A DNA stretch of 64,000 nt from Microcella daejeonensis (lineage in GTDB: Bacteria; Actinomycetota; Actinomycetes; Actinomycetales; Microbacteriaceae): NCBI RefSeq assembly GCF_026625045.1, contig NZ_CP113089.1, forward strand, positions 2,356,001 to 2,420,000, given 5' to 3'. Shown in pieces: positions 37,155-46,667 of the stretch. Below the pieces are notes generated by a model that worked only from the letters and a program-made list of their open reading frames with translations, did no database searches and had not been told where the DNA came from. A program made the position numbers and the translations under genes. Every line of letters begins with the position of its first letter. The stretch's first letter is position 1.

Positions 37155-37227
37155 TGGGCGATACCGGACTCGAACCGATGACCTCTTCCGTGTGAAGGAA
37201 GCGCGCTACCAACTGCGCCAATCGCCC
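37155..37227 (-). tRNA. tRNA-Val (CAC)
   Basis: On the minus strand the acceptor GGGCGAT pairs with ATCGCCC; D stem GCGC; anticodon stem CTTCC/GGAAG around loop TTCACAC, anticodon CAC (codon GUG); T loop TTCGAGT. 73 bases, discriminator A. Confidence 0.95.
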
Positions 37228-37329
37228 GTCGAGAACCATCCTGCCATATTCGGCGGGCGCTCCGCGCACGCGGAGGTGGTGCGCGGAGGCGGGCGGACCC
37301 CGCCCGGGGACACGCCCGGTCCGCTCGGT

Positions 37330-37359
37330 TTGGCATCCCCATCTCGGGTCGGCTATGGT
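37330..37359 (+). promoter_or_regulatory. Promoter of the tRNA-Gly-Cys-Val cluster
   Basis: TTGGCA (37330-37335) and TATGGT (37354-37359) with an 18-base spacer, 31 bases before tRNA-Gly. This is one of the few places in the window with both elements. Confidence 0.6.
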
Positions 37360-37390
37360 TTCAACGCACGCCGGAAACGGCGAGCGAAAT

Positions 37391-37462
37391 GCGGATGTGG
37401 CGCAGTGGTAGCGCATCACCTTGCCAAGGTGAGGGTCGCGAGTTCGAATCTCGTCATCCGCT
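37391..37462 (+). tRNA. tRNA-Gly (GCC)
   Basis: Acceptor GCGGATG pairs with CATCCGC; anticodon loop TTGCCAA, anticodon GCC; T loop TTCGAAT; discriminator U as in bacterial tRNA-Gly. Confidence 0.95.
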
Positions 37463-37499
37463 CGAGTAGGGCCTCGCGGCAGCGCGGGGCCCCGCCCAC

Positions 37500-37570
37500 G
37501 GTGGCGTGGCCGAGAGGCGAGGCAGCGGCCTGCAAAGCCGTGCACACGGGTTCGAATCCCGTCGCCACCT
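37500..37570 (+). tRNA. tRNA-Cys (GCA)
   Basis: Acceptor GGTGGCG pairs with CGCCACC; anticodon loop CTGCAAA, anticodon GCA; T loop TTCGAAT; discriminator U, the cysteinyl-tRNA synthetase identity base. Confidence 0.95.
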
Positions 37571-37610
37571 CATCGCTGCCATGCACCACGGCAGCACCCC
37601 ATCACCCGAT

Positions 37611-37685
37611 GGGCGATTGGCGCAGCGGTAGCGCGCTTCCCTGACACGGAAGAGGTCACTGGTTCGATCCCAGTATCGCCCACCA
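37611..37685 (+). tRNA. tRNA-Val (GAC), apparently with encoded CCA
   Basis: Acceptor GGGCGAT pairs with ATCGCCC (37675-37681), discriminator A at 37682, then CCA. Anticodon stem CTTCC/GGAAG around loop CTGACAC, anticodon GAC (codons GUC/GUU). It is closely similar to the minus-strand tRNA-Val at 37155-37227. Confidence 0.95.
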
Positions 37686-37688
37686 CCA

Positions 37689-37714
37689 GGCCCCCGGTAC
37701 TCCCGGGGGCCTTT
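37689..37714 (+). terminator. Terminator of the tRNA cluster
   Basis: Perfect 9-bp stem GGCCCCCGG (37689-37697 with 37703-37711), five-base loop, then TTT, just after tRNA-Val. Confidence 0.8.
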
Positions 37715-37839
37715 CGTGTCAGAACCGCCAGAACAGGGTCGGTCGCGCCCGTGCGGGTGCCGTCGCTTCCGGCGATCGCGGCGCAGCGGAGATCCCCGGC
37801 GAGTGCGCGCGGCGACCGATCTGTCTGTCCCGCGCTCGC

Positions 37840-37845
37840 TACGCT
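37840..37845 (+). promoter_or_regulatory. -10 element TACGCT, near-leaderless glycosyltransferase
   Basis: TACGCT ends seven bases before ATG 37853, so +1 falls on or next to the start codon; no ribosome site is visible. Confidence 0.45.
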
Positions 37846-37852
37846 CGGCAGC

Positions 37853-39724
37853 ATGACGATCGAGGTCGAGCGCACCGACGAGAGCGAAGCATTCGCGGCG
37901 CTGCTCCTCTCCAGCGGACTCGTGACGGAGCAGACGCTCGAGTTCGCCCGAGCCGTGAAGAGCCGTACGGGTGCGCGCATCGATGAGGTGCTCATCAGTC
38001 AGGGTCTGCTCGACACCGAGTCGCTCCTGATCGCCGAGGCCGAGGCGTGGGGCATCCTGCCCGTCGACCTGCCCGAGGTGAAGTTCGACGACGAGCTCGT
38101 GCGACGGCAGTCCGGGCAGACCTACCTCTCCGAGAACTGGATGCCCCTCCGGCGCGCAGCGGACGGCACCGTGTACGTCGCCACGAGCCGCGGCGTCGCT
38201 CCCGAGCGCATCGCGCGAATCCGCAGCGCCCTCGGCGAGGAGCGCATCCGCATGGTCGCGACCACGTCGTGGGACATCAAGAACGCCGTCCTCCGGCTCT
38301 TCCGCAACGAGATCGCCGATGACGCCGCGAACGAGCTGTGGCGGCAGAACCCGGCGATGTCGGCGCGCATCACCTTCAGCCGGGGCCAGAAGGTCGCCGG
38401 CATCGTCTCCGCGATCGTGCTCGTCGCGCTCGCGGTCATCTGGCCCGTGCAGGTCGCGATCGGTCTCCTCACCGCGATGAGCCTGATCTTCCTCGCCGGC
38501 ACGAGCTTCAAGTTCCTGGTCGCGATGCGCGGGGCGCGGTACGACGTCGTGGAGCGGGTCTCCGCGGCCGAGGTCGATGCGCTGCAGGACGTCGACCTGC
38601 CCCGCTACACGGTGCTGGTGCCGGTGTTCCGCGAGGCCAACATCGTCGGCCAGCTCATCAGGAACCTGGGAGGGCTCGACTACCCGACCGAGAAGCTCGA
38701 GGTGCTCATCCTGATCGAGGAGGAGGACGACGAGACCCGCGAGGCGGTGGAGCGCTCCGACCCGCCCCCGCACTTCCGCATCGTCACCATCCCCAAGGGG
38801 CAGCCGCAGACGAAGCCCCGGGCCTGCAACGTCGGGCTCTTCTTCGCCACCGGCGACCTGCTGGTGATCTACGACGCCGAGGACACGCCCGACCCCGATC
38901 AGCTGAAGAAGGCCGTCGTCGCCTTCGAGCGCGGCGGCGACAAGACCGTCTGCGTGCAGGCGTCGTTGAACTACTTCAACGACACCGAGAACGCGCTCAC
39001 GCGCATGTTCACGCTCGAGTACAGCTACTGGTTCGACTACATGCTCGCCGGCCTCGACCTCGGCGACCTCCCCATCCCGCTCGGCGGCACCTCGAATCAC
39101 TTCCGCACCTCGGCGCTCGTCGAGCTCGGCGGTTGGGACCCGTACAACGTCACGGAGGACGCCGACCTCGGAATCCGCGCCAGCGCTCTGGGCTACCGGG
39201 TGGGCGTGATCAACTCCACGACGATGGAGGAGGCCAACACCTCGATCCCCAACTTCGTGCGGCAGCGCTCGCGCTGGATCAAGGGCTACATGCAGACGAC
39301 GCTCGTGCACGCGCGCCAGCCGATGGCGATCATCCGCGAGATCGGGCTGCGCCGCTTCCTGGCCTTCGTGCTGCTCATCGCCGGCACGCCGCTGACCTTC
39401 CTCGGGGTCATCCCCTTCTACACGATCACGGCGATCACGCTCTTCCTGCCGATGGAGTGGGTGCAGCCGTTCTTCCCGCTCTGGCTCATCTGGCTGACGC
39501 TGCTCAACTTCGTGATCGGCAACGTGATCATGATCTACCTCTCGATGATGGGCCCCTACAAGCGGGGCACCTTCCATCTCGTCCTCTGGGCGCTGCTGAA
39601 CCCCGTCTACTGGCTGCTGCACTCGGTCGCCTCGTACAAGGCGCTCTGGCAGCTGCTGACCAAGCCCCACTACTGGGAGAAGACCGAGCACGGATTGACG
39701 ACGCATGTCCAGCACGCCGACTGA
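37853..39724 (+). CDS. GT2 glycosyltransferase with N-terminal MshEN/T2SSE-N domain
   Basis: A 623-residue membrane glycosyltransferase. Residues about 8-75 carry two similar halves, LLLSSGLVTEQTLEFARAV and DEVLISQGLLDTESLLIAEA, followed by WGILPVDL, the pattern of the type II secretion ATPase N-domain (PF05157/MshEN), some members of which bind cyclic di-GMP. Two membrane helices (about 183-223) precede a processive GT2 domain: VLVPVFREANIVGQLI, YDAEDTPDPDQL (D341, D344), TEDADLG (434-440) and QRSRW (471-475), as in cellulose/hyaluronan synthases. Several helices end the protein. It overlaps the next gene by 20 bases. The sugar is unknown. Confidence 0.8.
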   Translation: MTIEVERTDESEAFAALLLSSGLVTEQTLEFARAVKSRTGARIDEVLISQGLLDTESLLIAEAEAWGILPVDLPEVKFDDELVRRQSGQTYLSENWMPLRRAADGTVYVATSRGVAPERIARIRSALGEERIRMVATTSWDIKNAVLRLFRNEIADDAANELWRQNPAMSARITFSRGQKVAGIVSAIVLVALAVIWPVQVAIGLLTAMSLIFLAGTSFKFLVAMRGARYDVVERVSAAEVDALQDVDLPRYTVLVPVFREANIVGQLIRNLGGLDYPTEKLEVLILIEEEDDETREAVERSDPPPHFRIVTIPKGQPQTKPRACNVGLFFATGDLLVIYDAEDTPDPDQLKKAVVAFERGGDKTVCVQASLNYFNDTENALTRMFTLEYSYWFDYMLAGLDLGDLPIPLGGTSNHFRTSALVELGGWDPYNVTEDADLGIRASALGYRVGVINSTTMEEANTSIPNFVRQRSRWIKGYMQTTLVHARQPMAIIREIGLRRFLAFVLLIAGTPLTFLGVIPFYTITAITLFLPMEWVQPFFPLWLIWLTLLNFVIGNVIMIYLSMMGPYKRGTFHLVLWALLNPVYWLLHSVASYKALWQLLTKPHYWEKTEHGLTTHVQHAD

Positions 39725-40907
39725 CGCCACGGTCGTCGAGGAGTCCCCGCTGCGGAGCCGGCATCTGCGCGCCCCCCGCCGGGCCCGCACGCGGCTCGAT
39801 CCCTTCCCGCGCTCGACGACGGCCCGGTGGATGCTCCGCCTCGCCTTCTCCCTCCCGATCGCGCTCCTCGTGGTGCTCGATCAGCTCGGCCCCCCGCTGA
39901 CCGGCAGCCCCAACGCTCGACTGATCGAGACGGTGGCCGGGATCGAATGGACCCGCGGCGACGCCCAGTGGCTCAGCTCGCTCTACCCGCACGTGACGGT
40001 GCTGCTCGCCTCGGCGAACCCGCTCGGGCGTCTCGGCCTGGGGCTCGTCGCGGCGATCGCCGCCGGATTCCTGCTGCAGAAGGTGTGCGAGATCATCGCG
40101 CAGCGCTCGATCCCGCGCTCCACGGGCACGATCCTCGTCATCGCGCTCGCGGCGAATCCCCTGTTCGCGTACTTCGCGACGGAGAACCTCGCCGGATTCC
40201 TCGCGCTGACGTTCTTCGCCCTGGCGATCGCCGATCTGGTGCGGTTCGTCAACTGGGGCAACACCGAGTCGGGGTTCCGCGCGGGTCTGCTGCTCATGCT
40301 GTCGGTGCTGAGCGATCCGACGGGGGTGCTCTTCGCGACGGTGGCGGTGCTCGCCTCGCCGTTCCTGCGCCACGGGCGGCCCCCCGCCCGCGGCCTCCGT
40401 GCGGCGAACATGCTCGTCATCGCGTTCCCGTCGATCGGGGCCTTCGTCACGGTGTCGGCGCTGTCGCTCCTGTTCTTCGGGACGACGGCCTTCGACGGTC
40501 TCGGGGCCGTGCTCGACGGCGTCCCCGAGCGCGCGACGCAGCTGGCCGCCAGCTACAGCTCGCCGACCGGGCTGCTCCTCGCCGCCCCGGTGCTGAGCGC
40601 GTGGCTCGTCGCGGCGATCGTGCGCCGCCCCGTGGCGATCCCGCTGTCGGTCGTGGTCTTCCTGCTGCTGAACGCCGCCTTCCTGCTGGGGATGATCGCG
40701 CCGGGGTCGGCCGGGGTGACCTTCACCCTGCTGACGATCCTCGCGATCGCCCTCATCCCCGCCGCCCGCACCCTGCGGCAGAACCTGCTCGTCGACCTCG
40801 TGGCGGTGGTGCAGATCGCGATCGCCTGGACGGCAGCGCTCGACCGCCCGATCGTCGTCGAGTGGATGACCGGCATCGGGTCGAACGTCGCCGCCCTGCT
40901 CGGCTGA
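39705..40907 (+). CDS. Multi-spanning membrane protein coupled to the GT2 gene
   Basis: A 400-residue protein with a basic, disordered N-terminus (1-40) and about nine to ten predicted membrane helices. RGDAQWLSSLYPHVTVLLA and FATENLAGFLALTFFALAIADLVRF are notable conserved-looking stretches but I do not recognise a family. Its start lies 20 bases inside the glycosyltransferase gene, so the two are translationally coupled. It may export, anchor or modify the glycan made by the upstream enzyme. That is inference from position only. Confidence 0.7.
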   Translation: MSSTPTDATVVEESPLRSRHLRAPRRARTRLDPFPRSTTARWMLRLAFSLPIALLVVLDQLGPPLTGSPNARLIETVAGIEWTRGDAQWLSSLYPHVTVLLASANPLGRLGLGLVAAIAAGFLLQKVCEIIAQRSIPRSTGTILVIALAANPLFAYFATENLAGFLALTFFALAIADLVRFVNWGNTESGFRAGLLLMLSVLSDPTGVLFATVAVLASPFLRHGRPPARGLRAANMLVIAFPSIGAFVTVSALSLLFFGTTAFDGLGAVLDGVPERATQLAASYSSPTGLLLAAPVLSAWLVAAIVRRPVAIPLSVVVFLLLNAAFLLGMIAPGSAGVTFTLLTILAIALIPAARTLRQNLLVDLVAVVQIAIAWTAALDRPIVVEWMTGIGSNVAALLG

Positions 40908-40936
40908 GCGCGCGCGTCCACCCTCAGGCGCGCCGG

Positions 40937-40942
40937 TAGGCT
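40937..40942 (+). promoter_or_regulatory. -10 element TAGGCT for thrS
   Basis: TAGGCT in the 69-base gap predicts +1 near 40949 and a short leader with TGAGGAG before GTG 40977. No room exists for a T-box. Confidence 0.45.
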
Positions 40943-40976
40943 CGTACGGTCCCTGCCGCCAGCACTGAGGAGCACC

Positions 40977-43022
40977 GTGTCCGAGCCCGTCGCCGAGCAT
41001 CCCGCCGCCCCCGCACCCGAGGGCGCGCCGGCCGAGACGACCGCACCGGGCCCCGTCACCGCGACGGAGGAGACCGACGGCTTCGGCCTCTTCGCGGACC
41101 GCTCGGTGGTCGCGATGCGCATCGACGGCGAGCTGCGCGATCTCGCCGCGCGCGTGCAGCCGGGCACGGTCGTCGAGCCGGTCACGATCTCCTCGCCCGA
41201 CGGCCTCGCGATCCTGCGCCACTCGGCCGCGCACGTGCTCGCGCAGGCGGTGCAGCAGATCAACCCCGAGGCGCGGCTCGGCATCGGGCCGCCCATCACC
41301 GACGGCTTCTACTACGACTTCGACGTCGCCGAGCCCTTTACGCCCGAGCAGCTCAAGGAGCTCACGAAGGCCATGGAGCGGATCATCCGCCAGGGCCAGC
41401 GCTTCGTGCGCCGGGTCGTCACCGAGGAGGAGGCGCGCGCGGAGCTCGCCGACGAGCCCTACAAGCTCGAGCTCATCGGGCTCAAGGGCGCGGCGTCCGA
41501 GGGCGCCGACGGCGAGAGCGTCGAGGTCGGGGGAGCCGAGCTGACGATCTACGACAACGTCGATCCGCGCTCGGGCGAGGTGCACTGGAAGGACCTGTGC
41601 CGCGGCCCGCACCTGCCCAGCACGCGCATGATCGGCAACGGCTTCGCCCTGCAGCGCGTCGCGGCCGCCTACTGGCGCGGGTCGGAGAAGAACCCGCAGC
41701 TGCAGCGCATCTACGGCACCGCATGGCCGACGAAGGACGAGCTGCGCGCGTTCCAGGCGCGGCTCGAGGAGGCGGCCAAGCGCGATCACCGCAAGCTCGG
41801 CGTCGAGCTCGACCTGTTCTCCTTCCCCGACGAGATCGGCTCGGGCCTCGCGGTGTTCCACCCCAAGGGCGGCATCATCCGCGCCGAGATCGAGGACTAC
41901 ATGCGCGAGCGCCTCGTCGAGAACGGCTACGAGCTCGTCTACTCGCCGCACATCACCAAGGGGCAGCTGTTCGAGACGAGCGGCCACCTGCAGTGGTACG
42001 AGGACGGCATGTTCCCGGCGATGCACCTCGACGAGGAGCGCGACGCCGAGGGCAACGTCACGCGGCAGGGGCAGAACTACTACCTCAAGCCGATGAACTG
42101 CCCGTTCCACAACCTGATCTTCCGCGCGCGCGGCCGCAGCTACCGCGAGCTGCCGCTGCGGCTCGCCGAGTTCGGCACCGTCTACCGCTACGAGAAGAGC
42201 GGCACGCTCTCCGGGCTCACCCGCGTGCGCGGCCTCACGCAGGATGACGCGCACATCTACGTCACGCCCGATCAGGTCAAGGCCGAGGTGGCGAGCCAGC
42301 TGCAGTTCGTGCTCGAGACCCTGCGGGGCTACGGCCTCGACGACTTCTACCTCGAGCTCTCGACGAAGAACCCGGAGAAGTACGTCGGCGACGACGCGGT
42401 CTGGGATCAGGCGACCGACACGCTGCGCGAGGTCGCGGTCGAATCGGGACTCGAGCTCGTGCCCGACCCCGGGGGAGCGGCCTTCTACGGCCCGAAGATC
42501 TCGGTGCAGGCCCGCGACGCCATCGGCCGCACCTGGCAGCTCTCGACCGTGCAGCTCGACTTCAACCAGCCCGAGCGCTTCGACCTGCAGTACACGGCCA
42601 CCGACGGCACGCGCCAGCAGCCCGTCATGATCCACCGCGCGCTGCTCGGCTCGATCGAGCGTTTCTTCGCCATCCTGCTCGAGCACTACGCGGGCGCCTT
42701 CCCGGCATGGCTCGCCCCCGAGCAGGTCGTCGGCATCCCCGTCGCGGAGGATCACGCCGAGCACCTCGAGGAGGTCATCGCCCAGCTGCGCGCCGCGGGC
42801 GTGCGCGCGCACGTCGACCGCTCCGACGACCGCATGCAGAAGAAGATCCGCACCCACACCACGGGCAAGGTGCCGTACCTCCTGCTCGCGGGCGCGGAGG
42901 ACGTCGCGAACGGCGCCGTGAGCTTCCGCTTCCGCGACGGCACCCAGGTCAACGGGGTGCCCGTCGCCGAGGCCGTCGCGCGCATCACGAGCACGATCGC
43001 CTCGCGGTCGGCCGAGCTGTAG
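40977..43022 (+). CDS. thrS: Threonyl-tRNA synthetase
   Basis: A 681-residue class II synthetase. After an Ala/Pro-rich N-terminus and a short TGS-like segment comes the editing domain ([25 protein letters not shown]), the catalytic core with [13 protein letters not shown] (zinc cysteine), [13 protein letters not shown] (motif 2 region) and DRTWQL-like motif 3 area, then the anticodon domain ([24 protein letters not shown]). It attaches threonine to tRNA-Thr. GTG 40977 follows TGAGGAG. It precedes the HIT gene by 13 bases. Confidence 0.95.
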   Translation: MSEPVAEHPAAPAPEGAPAETTAPGPVTATEETDGFGLFADRSVVAMRIDGELRDLAARVQPGTVVEPVTISSPDGLAILRHSAAHVLAQAVQQINPEARLGIGPPITDGFYYDFDVAEPFTPEQLKELTKAMERIIRQGQRFVRRVVTEEEARAELADEPYKLELIGLKGAASEGADGESVEVGGAELTIYDNVDPRSGEVHWKDLCRGPHLPSTRMIGNGFALQRVAAAYWRGSEKNPQLQRIYGTAWPTKDELRAFQARLEEAAKRDHRKLGVELDLFSFPDEIGSGLAVFHPKGGIIRAEIEDYMRERLVENGYELVYSPHITKGQLFETSGHLQWYEDGMFPAMHLDEERDAEGNVTRQGQNYYLKPMNCPFHNLIFRARGRSYRELPLRLAEFGTVYRYEKSGTLSGLTRVRGLTQDDAHIYVTPDQVKAEVASQLQFVLETLRGYGLDDFYLELSTKNPEKYVGDDAVWDQATDTLREVAVESGLELVPDPGGAAFYGPKISVQARDAIGRTWQLSTVQLDFNQPERFDLQYTATDGTRQQPVMIHRALLGSIERFFAILLEHYAGAFPAWLAPEQVVGIPVAEDHAEHLEEVIAQLRAAGVRAHVDRSDDRMQKKIRTHTTGKVPYLLLAGAEDVANGAVSFRFRDGTQVNGVPVAEAVARITSTIASRSAEL

Positions 43023-43035
43023 GCGGGCATCCACG

Positions 43036-43617
43036 ATGACCGACATGGATGCCCCGCACCCGTCGCTCGACGGCGTCGAGGCCGAGCGGGGCGCCGGCTT
43101 CGCCGCCGTGCCCGACGCGTTCCAGCGGCTGTGGACCCCGCATCGCCTGGTCTACATCGAGAACGGCCAGCAGCCGGATGACGACGCGTGCCCGTTCTGC
43201 CGCGCCCCCGAGATGGAGGACGAGAACGCGCTCATCGTGGCGCGCGGCGAGCACGCCTACGTGCTGCTGAACCTGTACCCCTACAACAGCGGGCATCTGC
43301 TGGTCTGCCCGTACCGCCACATCGCGACGTACGACGAGGCGAGCCCCGCGGAGGTCGCCGAGATCGGCTCCCTCACGCAGACGGCCATGCGGGTGCTCAC
43401 GGAGACGGCGCACTGCCAGGGCTTCAACATCGGCATGAACCAGGGCCGCATCGCCGGCGCCGGCATCGCCGCCCACCTGCACCAGCACATCGTGCCGCGC
43501 TGGGCGCTCGACTCGAACTTCTTCCCCATCATCGCGGGCACGAAGGCCGTTCCGCGGCTGCTGGGGGAGGTGCGCGACGAGATCGCGCGCGCCTGGCCCT
43601 CAGACAGCGCGCAGTAG
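43036..43617 (+). CDS. HIT-domain nucleotide phosphorylase/hydrolase
   Basis: A 193-residue histidine-triad protein. The HxHxH motif is HLHQHIVPRW with the nucleophile histidine, and LNLYPYNSGHLLVCPYRH and FNIGMNQGRIAGAGIAAH are typical of the actinobacterial diadenosine-tetraphosphate phosphorylase-like HIT group, with a zinc-type CPFC at about 52-55. It likely cleaves Ap4A or a related nucleotide. It lies next to thrS, whose enzyme can make Ap4A, which is a sensible but unproven link. Confidence 0.85.
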   Translation: MTDMDAPHPSLDGVEAERGAGFAAVPDAFQRLWTPHRLVYIENGQQPDDDACPFCRAPEMEDENALIVARGEHAYVLLNLYPYNSGHLLVCPYRHIATYDEASPAEVAEIGSLTQTAMRVLTETAHCQGFNIGMNQGRIAGAGIAAHLHQHIVPRWALDSNFFPIIAGTKAVPRLLGEVRDEIARAWPSDSAQ

Positions 43618-43620
43618 ACT
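43615..43620 (+). promoter_or_regulatory. -10 element TAGACT for pdxS
   Basis: TAGACT overlaps the HIT stop codon and predicts a leader of about 85 bases before pdxS. The leader can form GCGCCG/CGGCGC (43673-43689). Confidence 0.4.
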
Positions 43621-43710
43621 CGCTCCGCCGCCACGCACACCACTTCCGCGCGCGATCCGCGCGCGTCTGACAGCGCCGCCCGCCGGCGCGGATGAAAGGG
43701 CACACACGCA

Positions 43711-44613
43711 ATGAGCGAGAACACCTCCTCGGGCATCCAGGGCACTCCCCGCGTCAAGCGCGGCCTCGCCGACATGCTCAAGGGCGGCGTGATCATGGAC
43801 GTCGTCAACGCCGAGCAGGCGCGCATCGCCGAGGACGCGGGCGCCGTCGCCGTCATGGCCCTCGAGCGCGTGCCGGCCGACATCCGCGCCCAGGGCGGCG
43901 TGGCCCGCATGAGCGACCCCGACCTGATCGACGAGATCATCGCGACCGTCTCCATCCCCGTCATGGCGAAGGCCCGCATCGGCCACTTCGTCGAGGCGCA
44001 GGTGCTGCAGTCGCTCGGCGTCGACTACATCGACGAGTCGGAGGTGCTGAGCCCGGCCGACTACGTCAACCACATCGAGAAGCAGGACTTCACGGTGCCC
44101 TTCGTCTGCGGCGCCACCAACCTCGGCGAGGCCCTGCGCCGCATCACCGAGGGCGCGGCGATGATCCGCTCGAAGGGCGAGGCCGGCACGGGCGACGTCT
44201 CCGAGGCGACCAAGCACATCCGCACCATCCTCGGCGAGATCCGCGCCCTCTCGGCGAAGACCCCCGACGAGTGGTACGTCGCCGCCAAGGAGCTGCAGGC
44301 GCCGTACGACCTCGTCGCCGAGGTCGCCCAGACCGGCAAGCTGCCCGTCGTGCTGTTCACCGCGGGCGGCGTCGCCACCCCCGCCGACGCCGCGATGATG
44401 ATGCAGCTGGGCGCCGACGGCGTCTTCGTCGGCTCGGGCGTCTTCAAGTCGGGCAACCCCGCTGCGCGCGCCGCCGCGATCGTCAAGGCGACCGCCGCGT
44501 ACGAGGACGCCGATGTCATCGCCGAGGCCTCCCGCGGTCTGGGCGAGGCCATGGTCGGCATCAACGTCGCCGACCTGCCGGCTCCGCACCGCCTCGCCGA
44601 GCGTGGCTGGTAG
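43711..44613 (+). CDS. pdxS: Pyridoxal 5'-phosphate synthase, synthase subunit
   Basis: A 300-residue PdxS (Snz/Pdx1) barrel. [30 protein letters not shown], split here as the opening segment about 10-40, [28 protein letters not shown] with the ribose-binding lysine, and [20 protein letters not shown] are near-invariant in the family. It assembles PLP from ribose 5-phosphate, glyceraldehyde 3-phosphate and ammonia supplied by PdxT. AAAGG precedes ATG 43711. pdxT starts 11 bases before its stop. PLP would serve, among others, the racemase-like protein of this window. Confidence 0.96.
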   Translation: MSENTSSGIQGTPRVKRGLADMLKGGVIMDVVNAEQARIAEDAGAVAVMALERVPADIRAQGGVARMSDPDLIDEIIATVSIPVMAKARIGHFVEAQVLQSLGVDYIDESEVLSPADYVNHIEKQDFTVPFVCGATNLGEALRRITEGAAMIRSKGEAGTGDVSEATKHIRTILGEIRALSAKTPDEWYVAAKELQAPYDLVAEVAQTGKLPVVLFTAGGVATPADAAMMMQLGADGVFVGSGVFKSGNPAARAAAIVKATAAYEDADVIAEASRGLGEAMVGINVADLPAPHRLAERGW

Positions 44614-45220
44614 CACCCCGCCCGTCACCGTCGGCGTCCTCGCCCTGCAGGGCGACGTGCGCGAGCACCTCACGGTGCTGCGCACCCTGCAGGTCGAGGC
44701 CGTCGAGGTGCGCCGCGCCGCCGACCTCGAGCGCGTCGACGGCCTGGTGATCCCGGGCGGCGAGTCGAGCGTCATGGACAAGCTCGTGCGGCTCTTCGAT
44801 CTGCAGGGGCCGCTGCGGCGCCGCATCGCTGAGGGGATGCCCGTCTACGGCACCTGCGCCGGGCTCATCATGCTCGCCGACACGATCGAGAACCCCATCG
44901 TCGGGCAGCAGTCGCTCGGCGGGCTGGACGCCGTGGTGCGCCGCAACGCCTTCGGCTCGCAGCTCGACTCCTTCGAGACCGACCTCGCCGTGCCCGCCCT
45001 CGGCGACGAGCCCGTGCACGCGACGTTCATCCGGGCCCCCGTCGTGGAGAGCGTCGGCCCGTCGGTGGAGGTGCTCGCCCGGCTCGACGACGGCCGCATC
45101 GTCGCCGTCGAGCAGGGTCCGCTCCTCGGCACCTCCTTCCACCCCGAGGTCGAGGGGGAGGACCGCTTCCACCGCCGTTTCCTCGAGAAGGTGCGCACCG
45201 CCGCCGCGTCGCGCCGCTGA
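44603..45220 (+). CDS. pdxT: Pyridoxal 5'-phosphate synthase, glutaminase subunit
   Basis: A 205-residue class I glutamine amidotransferase. [27 protein letters not shown], the nucleophile cysteine in [11 protein letters not shown], and the His/Glu pair in [13 protein letters not shown] complete the catalytic triad. It delivers ammonia to PdxS. GTG 44603, inside the end of pdxS, is the only start that keeps the conserved N-terminal strand. Confidence 0.95.
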   Translation: MAGSTPPVTVGVLALQGDVREHLTVLRTLQVEAVEVRRAADLERVDGLVIPGGESSVMDKLVRLFDLQGPLRRRIAEGMPVYGTCAGLIMLADTIENPIVGQQSLGGLDAVVRRNAFGSQLDSFETDLAVPALGDEPVHATFIRAPVVESVGPSVEVLARLDDGRIVAVEQGPLLGTSFHPEVEGEDRFHRRFLEKVRTAAASRR

Positions 45221-45248
45221 CCCGCGCCCCGCGGGGCACCATGGGCTC

Positions 45249-45860
45249 GTGCAGCTCTACTCGGACTACCCCCGTCGGCGCACGGCGCAGATCGTCGCCG
45301 ATGCGCTCGCCCTCCTGATCGTCGTCGTCGCCGCGTCGAGCGCCGTGGCGGTCGCCGCCGCGATCCGGGCCCTCGCGCAGTTCGGGCGGGATCTCGAGGC
45401 GGCGGGCGGCTCGTTCCGCGAGGGGCTCGGCGATGCGGCGGACCAGCTCGGCGGCGTGCCGATCATCGGCGAGGGCATCCGGGCGCCCCTCGATGCGGCC
45501 GCCGGTGCCGGGGGAGCGGTCGTCGACGCCGGTCGCGGCCAGCAGCAGCTCGTCGAGTCGGTCGCGCAGGTGCTCGGTGCGGTGACGCTCATCGTGCCGC
45601 TGCTGCTGCTCGCCATCGTGTGGCTGTGGCCCCGGGTGCGCTTCGTGCGCCGCGCCGGTCGGGTGCGCCGGATGCTCGCCGCGGGCCTCGGCGCCGACAC
45701 CCTCGCCGCGCGCGCCGTCGCGACCGCGCCGCTGCGTCGGCTGACGGCCGTGCATCCCGACCCCGGGTCGGCCTACCGGCAGGGGGATCCGCGCGTGATC
45801 CGCGCCCTCGCCGCCCTGGAGCTCGAGCGCGCCGGCATCCGCGCGAACGCCCTGCCCTAG
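45249..45860 (+). CDS. Small two-helix membrane protein of unknown function
   Basis: A 203-residue protein with two membrane helices (about 15-40 and 107-127) separated by an extracytoplasmic Gly/Ala-rich stretch of about 65 residues, and a basic cytosolic tail ending ALAALELERAGIRANALP. I do not recognise the family, though a similar gene is common between pdxT and yebC in this group. GTG 45249 is six bases after CACCAT, a weaker -10-like hexamer, so the message may be leaderless. Its stop codon overlaps the yebC promoter. Confidence 0.65.
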   Translation: MQLYSDYPRRRTAQIVADALALLIVVVAASSAVAVAAAIRALAQFGRDLEAAGGSFREGLGDAADQLGGVPIIGEGIRAPLDAAAGAGGAVVDAGRGQQQLVESVAQVLGAVTLIVPLLLLAIVWLWPRVRFVRRAGRVRRMLAAGLGADTLAARAVATAPLRRLTAVHPDPGSAYRQGDPRVIRALAALELERAGIRANALP

Positions 45861-45863
45861 ACT
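45858..45863 (+). promoter_or_regulatory. -10 element TAGACT for the yebC-ruvCAB operon
   Basis: TAGACT overlaps the upstream stop codon; +1 near 45870. A ribosome site AAGGAG follows at 45888-45893. Confidence 0.5.
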
Positions 45864-45896
45864 GGGGCGGTTGTCCCCCAGCGCTGAAGGAGCCCC

Positions 45897-46661
45897 ATGT
45901 CCGGCCATTCCAAGTGGGCGACGACGAAGCACAAGAAGGCGATCATCGACAGCCGCCGTGCCAAGTCGTTCGCGAAGCTCATCAAGAACATCGAGGTCGC
46001 CGCGAAGATCGGCGGCGCCGACCTGAACGGCAATCCGACGCTCGTCGACGCCGTGCAGAAGGCCAAGAAGACCTCGGTGCCGAACGACAACATCGATCGC
46101 GCCATCAAGCGCGGCGCCGGCCTCACCGGCGACGCCGTCGACTACCAGACGATCATGTACGAGGGCTACGGCCCCGGCGGGCTCGCGCTGCTCATCGAGT
46201 GCCTCACCGACAACCGCAACCGCGCGGCGGCCGAGGTGCGCACGGCCATGAGCCGCAACGGCGGCACGATGGCCGACCCCGGCAGCGTCGCCTACAACTT
46301 CGCCCGCAAGGGCGTCATCTCGATCACGAAGACCGACGCCGTCACCGAGGACGACATCCTGCTCGCCGTCCTCGACGCCGGCGCCGAGGAGGTCATCGAC
46401 CAGGGCGGCGGCTTCGAGGTCGTCACCGACCCGTCGCAGCTCACGGCCGCCCGCGCCGCGCTCACCGAGGCCGGCATCGAGTACGACGAGGCCGAGGCCG
46501 AGTTCGTCGCGAGCGTGCAGATCGAGGCCGACGCCGAGACCGCGCGCAAGCTCTTCCGCCTCGTCGACGCGATGGACGAGCTCGACGACGTGCAGAACGT
46601 CTACACGAACGTCTCCCTCACCCCCGAGGTGCGCGCCGCGCTCGACGACGACGAGGAGTAG
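45897..46661 (+). CDS. YebC/PmpR-family regulatory/translation protein
   Basis: A 254-residue protein of the YebC/TACO1 family: [18 protein letters not shown], a Lys/Arg-rich first domain, [19 protein letters not shown] and the acidic C-terminus. Members act as transcription regulators in some bacteria and help ribosomes through proline stretches in others. ATG 45897 follows AAGGAG. It stands directly upstream of ruvC (six bases), the common order. Confidence 0.93.
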   Translation: MSGHSKWATTKHKKAIIDSRRAKSFAKLIKNIEVAAKIGGADLNGNPTLVDAVQKAKKTSVPNDNIDRAIKRGAGLTGDAVDYQTIMYEGYGPGGLALLIECLTDNRNRAAAEVRTAMSRNGGTMADPGSVAYNFARKGVISITKTDAVTEDDILLAVLDAGAEEVIDQGGGFEVVTDPSQLTAARAALTEAGIEYDEAEAEFVASVQIEADAETARKLFRLVDAMDELDDVQNVYTNVSLTPEVRAALDDDEE

Positions 46662-46667
46662 GCCCTC

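Noticed and set aside
37155..37714. tRNA cluster as an integration site for a mobile element
   Set aside because: No integrase, no direct repeat of a tRNA 3' end and no compositional change are visible around it.
40908..40976. T-box or other riboswitch before thrS
   Set aside because: Only 69 bases are available and a -10 element occupies part of them; no T-box sequence is present.
39528..43046. Minus-strand frame of 1172 codons opposite the membrane protein and thrS
   Set aside because: Low-complexity Arg/Glu/Asp/His composition typical of antisense frames; thrS on the other strand is unmistakable.
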